NCBI GenBank assembly: GCA_050485745.1
Contig: JBJHBY010000235.1
Coordinates: 1 to 5,284, forward strand
Direction: 5' to 3'
Length of the DNA: 5,284 nucleotides
DNA from: JBJHBY01 sp050485745
GTDB lineage: Bacteria > Pseudomonadota > Gammaproteobacteria > Pseudomonadales > CAMLJR01
In this document: piece by piece, positions 5,190-5,284 of the stretch
Position numbering within the stretch: position 1 is the stretch's first letter
How the letters are laid out: the number at the start of each line of letters is the position of its first letter
Notes under the pieces: model-generated
Database searches by the model: none
What the model saw: the letters and a program-made list of their open reading frames with translations, nothing else
Told to the model about the DNA's origin: nothing
Made by a program: the position numbers and the translations under genes

Positions 5190-5284
5190 GGCACCTCTGA
5201 TCAATTCGGCAATGGCTCAGCGGAGCCTCTGGCGGACACTGGCGAGGCGCAACGCGAAGGTCAAGGGTTGCTCTCCTTGACGAG
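5190..5284. mobile_element. Possible terminus of an IS5-like insertion sequence (truncated by window end)
   Basis: Directly after TTAA at 5186-5189, which includes the speD stop codon, the sequence begins GGCACCTCTGATCAATTCGG. IS5-family elements typically insert at YTAR tetramers such as TTAA, and many have ends starting with GG and carrying a CTCTGA/TCTGAAC-like stretch. The match to such ends is from memory of the family's appearance, not a search. No transposase is recognisable. The reverse strand is open from the window end to a stop at 5217-5219 (21 codons, ending VRQRLR), which could be a transposase C-terminus. The other inverted repeat and the second target copy would be outside the window. 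Otherwise this is plain intergenic DNA after speD. Confidence 0.27.
5260..5281. other. Inverted repeat after speD
   Basis: GTCAAGG at 5260-5266 and CCTTGAC at 5275-5281 form a perfect seven-pair stem around an eight-base loop. No T-tract follows before the window ends, so it is not a clear terminator. It could be part of the possible insertion sequence or a processing hairpin. Confidence 0.4.

Noticed and set aside
5213..5281. Short forward frame ATG 5213 to TGA 5279-5281, 22 codons
   Set aside because: It has no ribosome binding site, is not recognisable and is too short to support.

Overview
This window is the 3' part of a riboflavin-biosynthesis operon, followed by a separate polyamine gene, all on the + strand. 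The order is ribD (3' end only) - ribE - ribBX - ribH - nusB - thiL - speD. The order rib genes / nusB / thiL, the E. coli-type SpeD, the high GC content and the RibBX-type fusion point to a GC-rich gammaproteobacterium. I cannot name the genus from the sequence alone.

Positions 1-4216 look like one transcription unit. ribD (deaminase/reductase, partial) is followed after one base by ribE (riboflavin synthase). A 48-base gap holding a strong hairpin leads to ribBX, in which an intact 3,4-dihydroxy-2-butanone 4-phosphate (DHBP) synthase domain is fused to a GTP cyclohydrolase II-like domain that has lost its zinc and catalytic motifs. ribH (lumazine synthase), nusB (transcription antitermination factor) and thiL (thiamine monophosphate kinase) follow with gaps of 27-45 bases. 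RibBX supplies the four-carbon unit. RibD makes the pyrimidine precursor, which after dephosphorylation by a phosphatase not in this window is joined to the four-carbon unit by RibH. RibE dismutates the resulting lumazine to riboflavin. The GTP cyclohydrolase II step must come from a gene outside this window.

Positions 4217-4379 separate the operon from speD. They hold a probable intrinsic terminator for thiL, a weak sigma70-like promoter overlapping that terminator, and a chain of alternating GTTC/GAAC segments that could form mutually exclusive hairpins in the speD leader. speD (S-adenosylmethionine decarboxylase proenzyme) starts at a TTG behind a good Shine-Dalgarno sequence. It stands where pgpA is often found in this gene order.

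Positions 5190-5284 have no convincing gene. A sequence beginning GGCACCTCTGATCAA directly abuts a TTAA that contains the speD stop codon. This may be the end of an IS5-like insertion sequence, but only one end is in view. I found no wholly new system. The points most worth a second look are the degenerate RibX domain, the speD leader and the possible IS junction.
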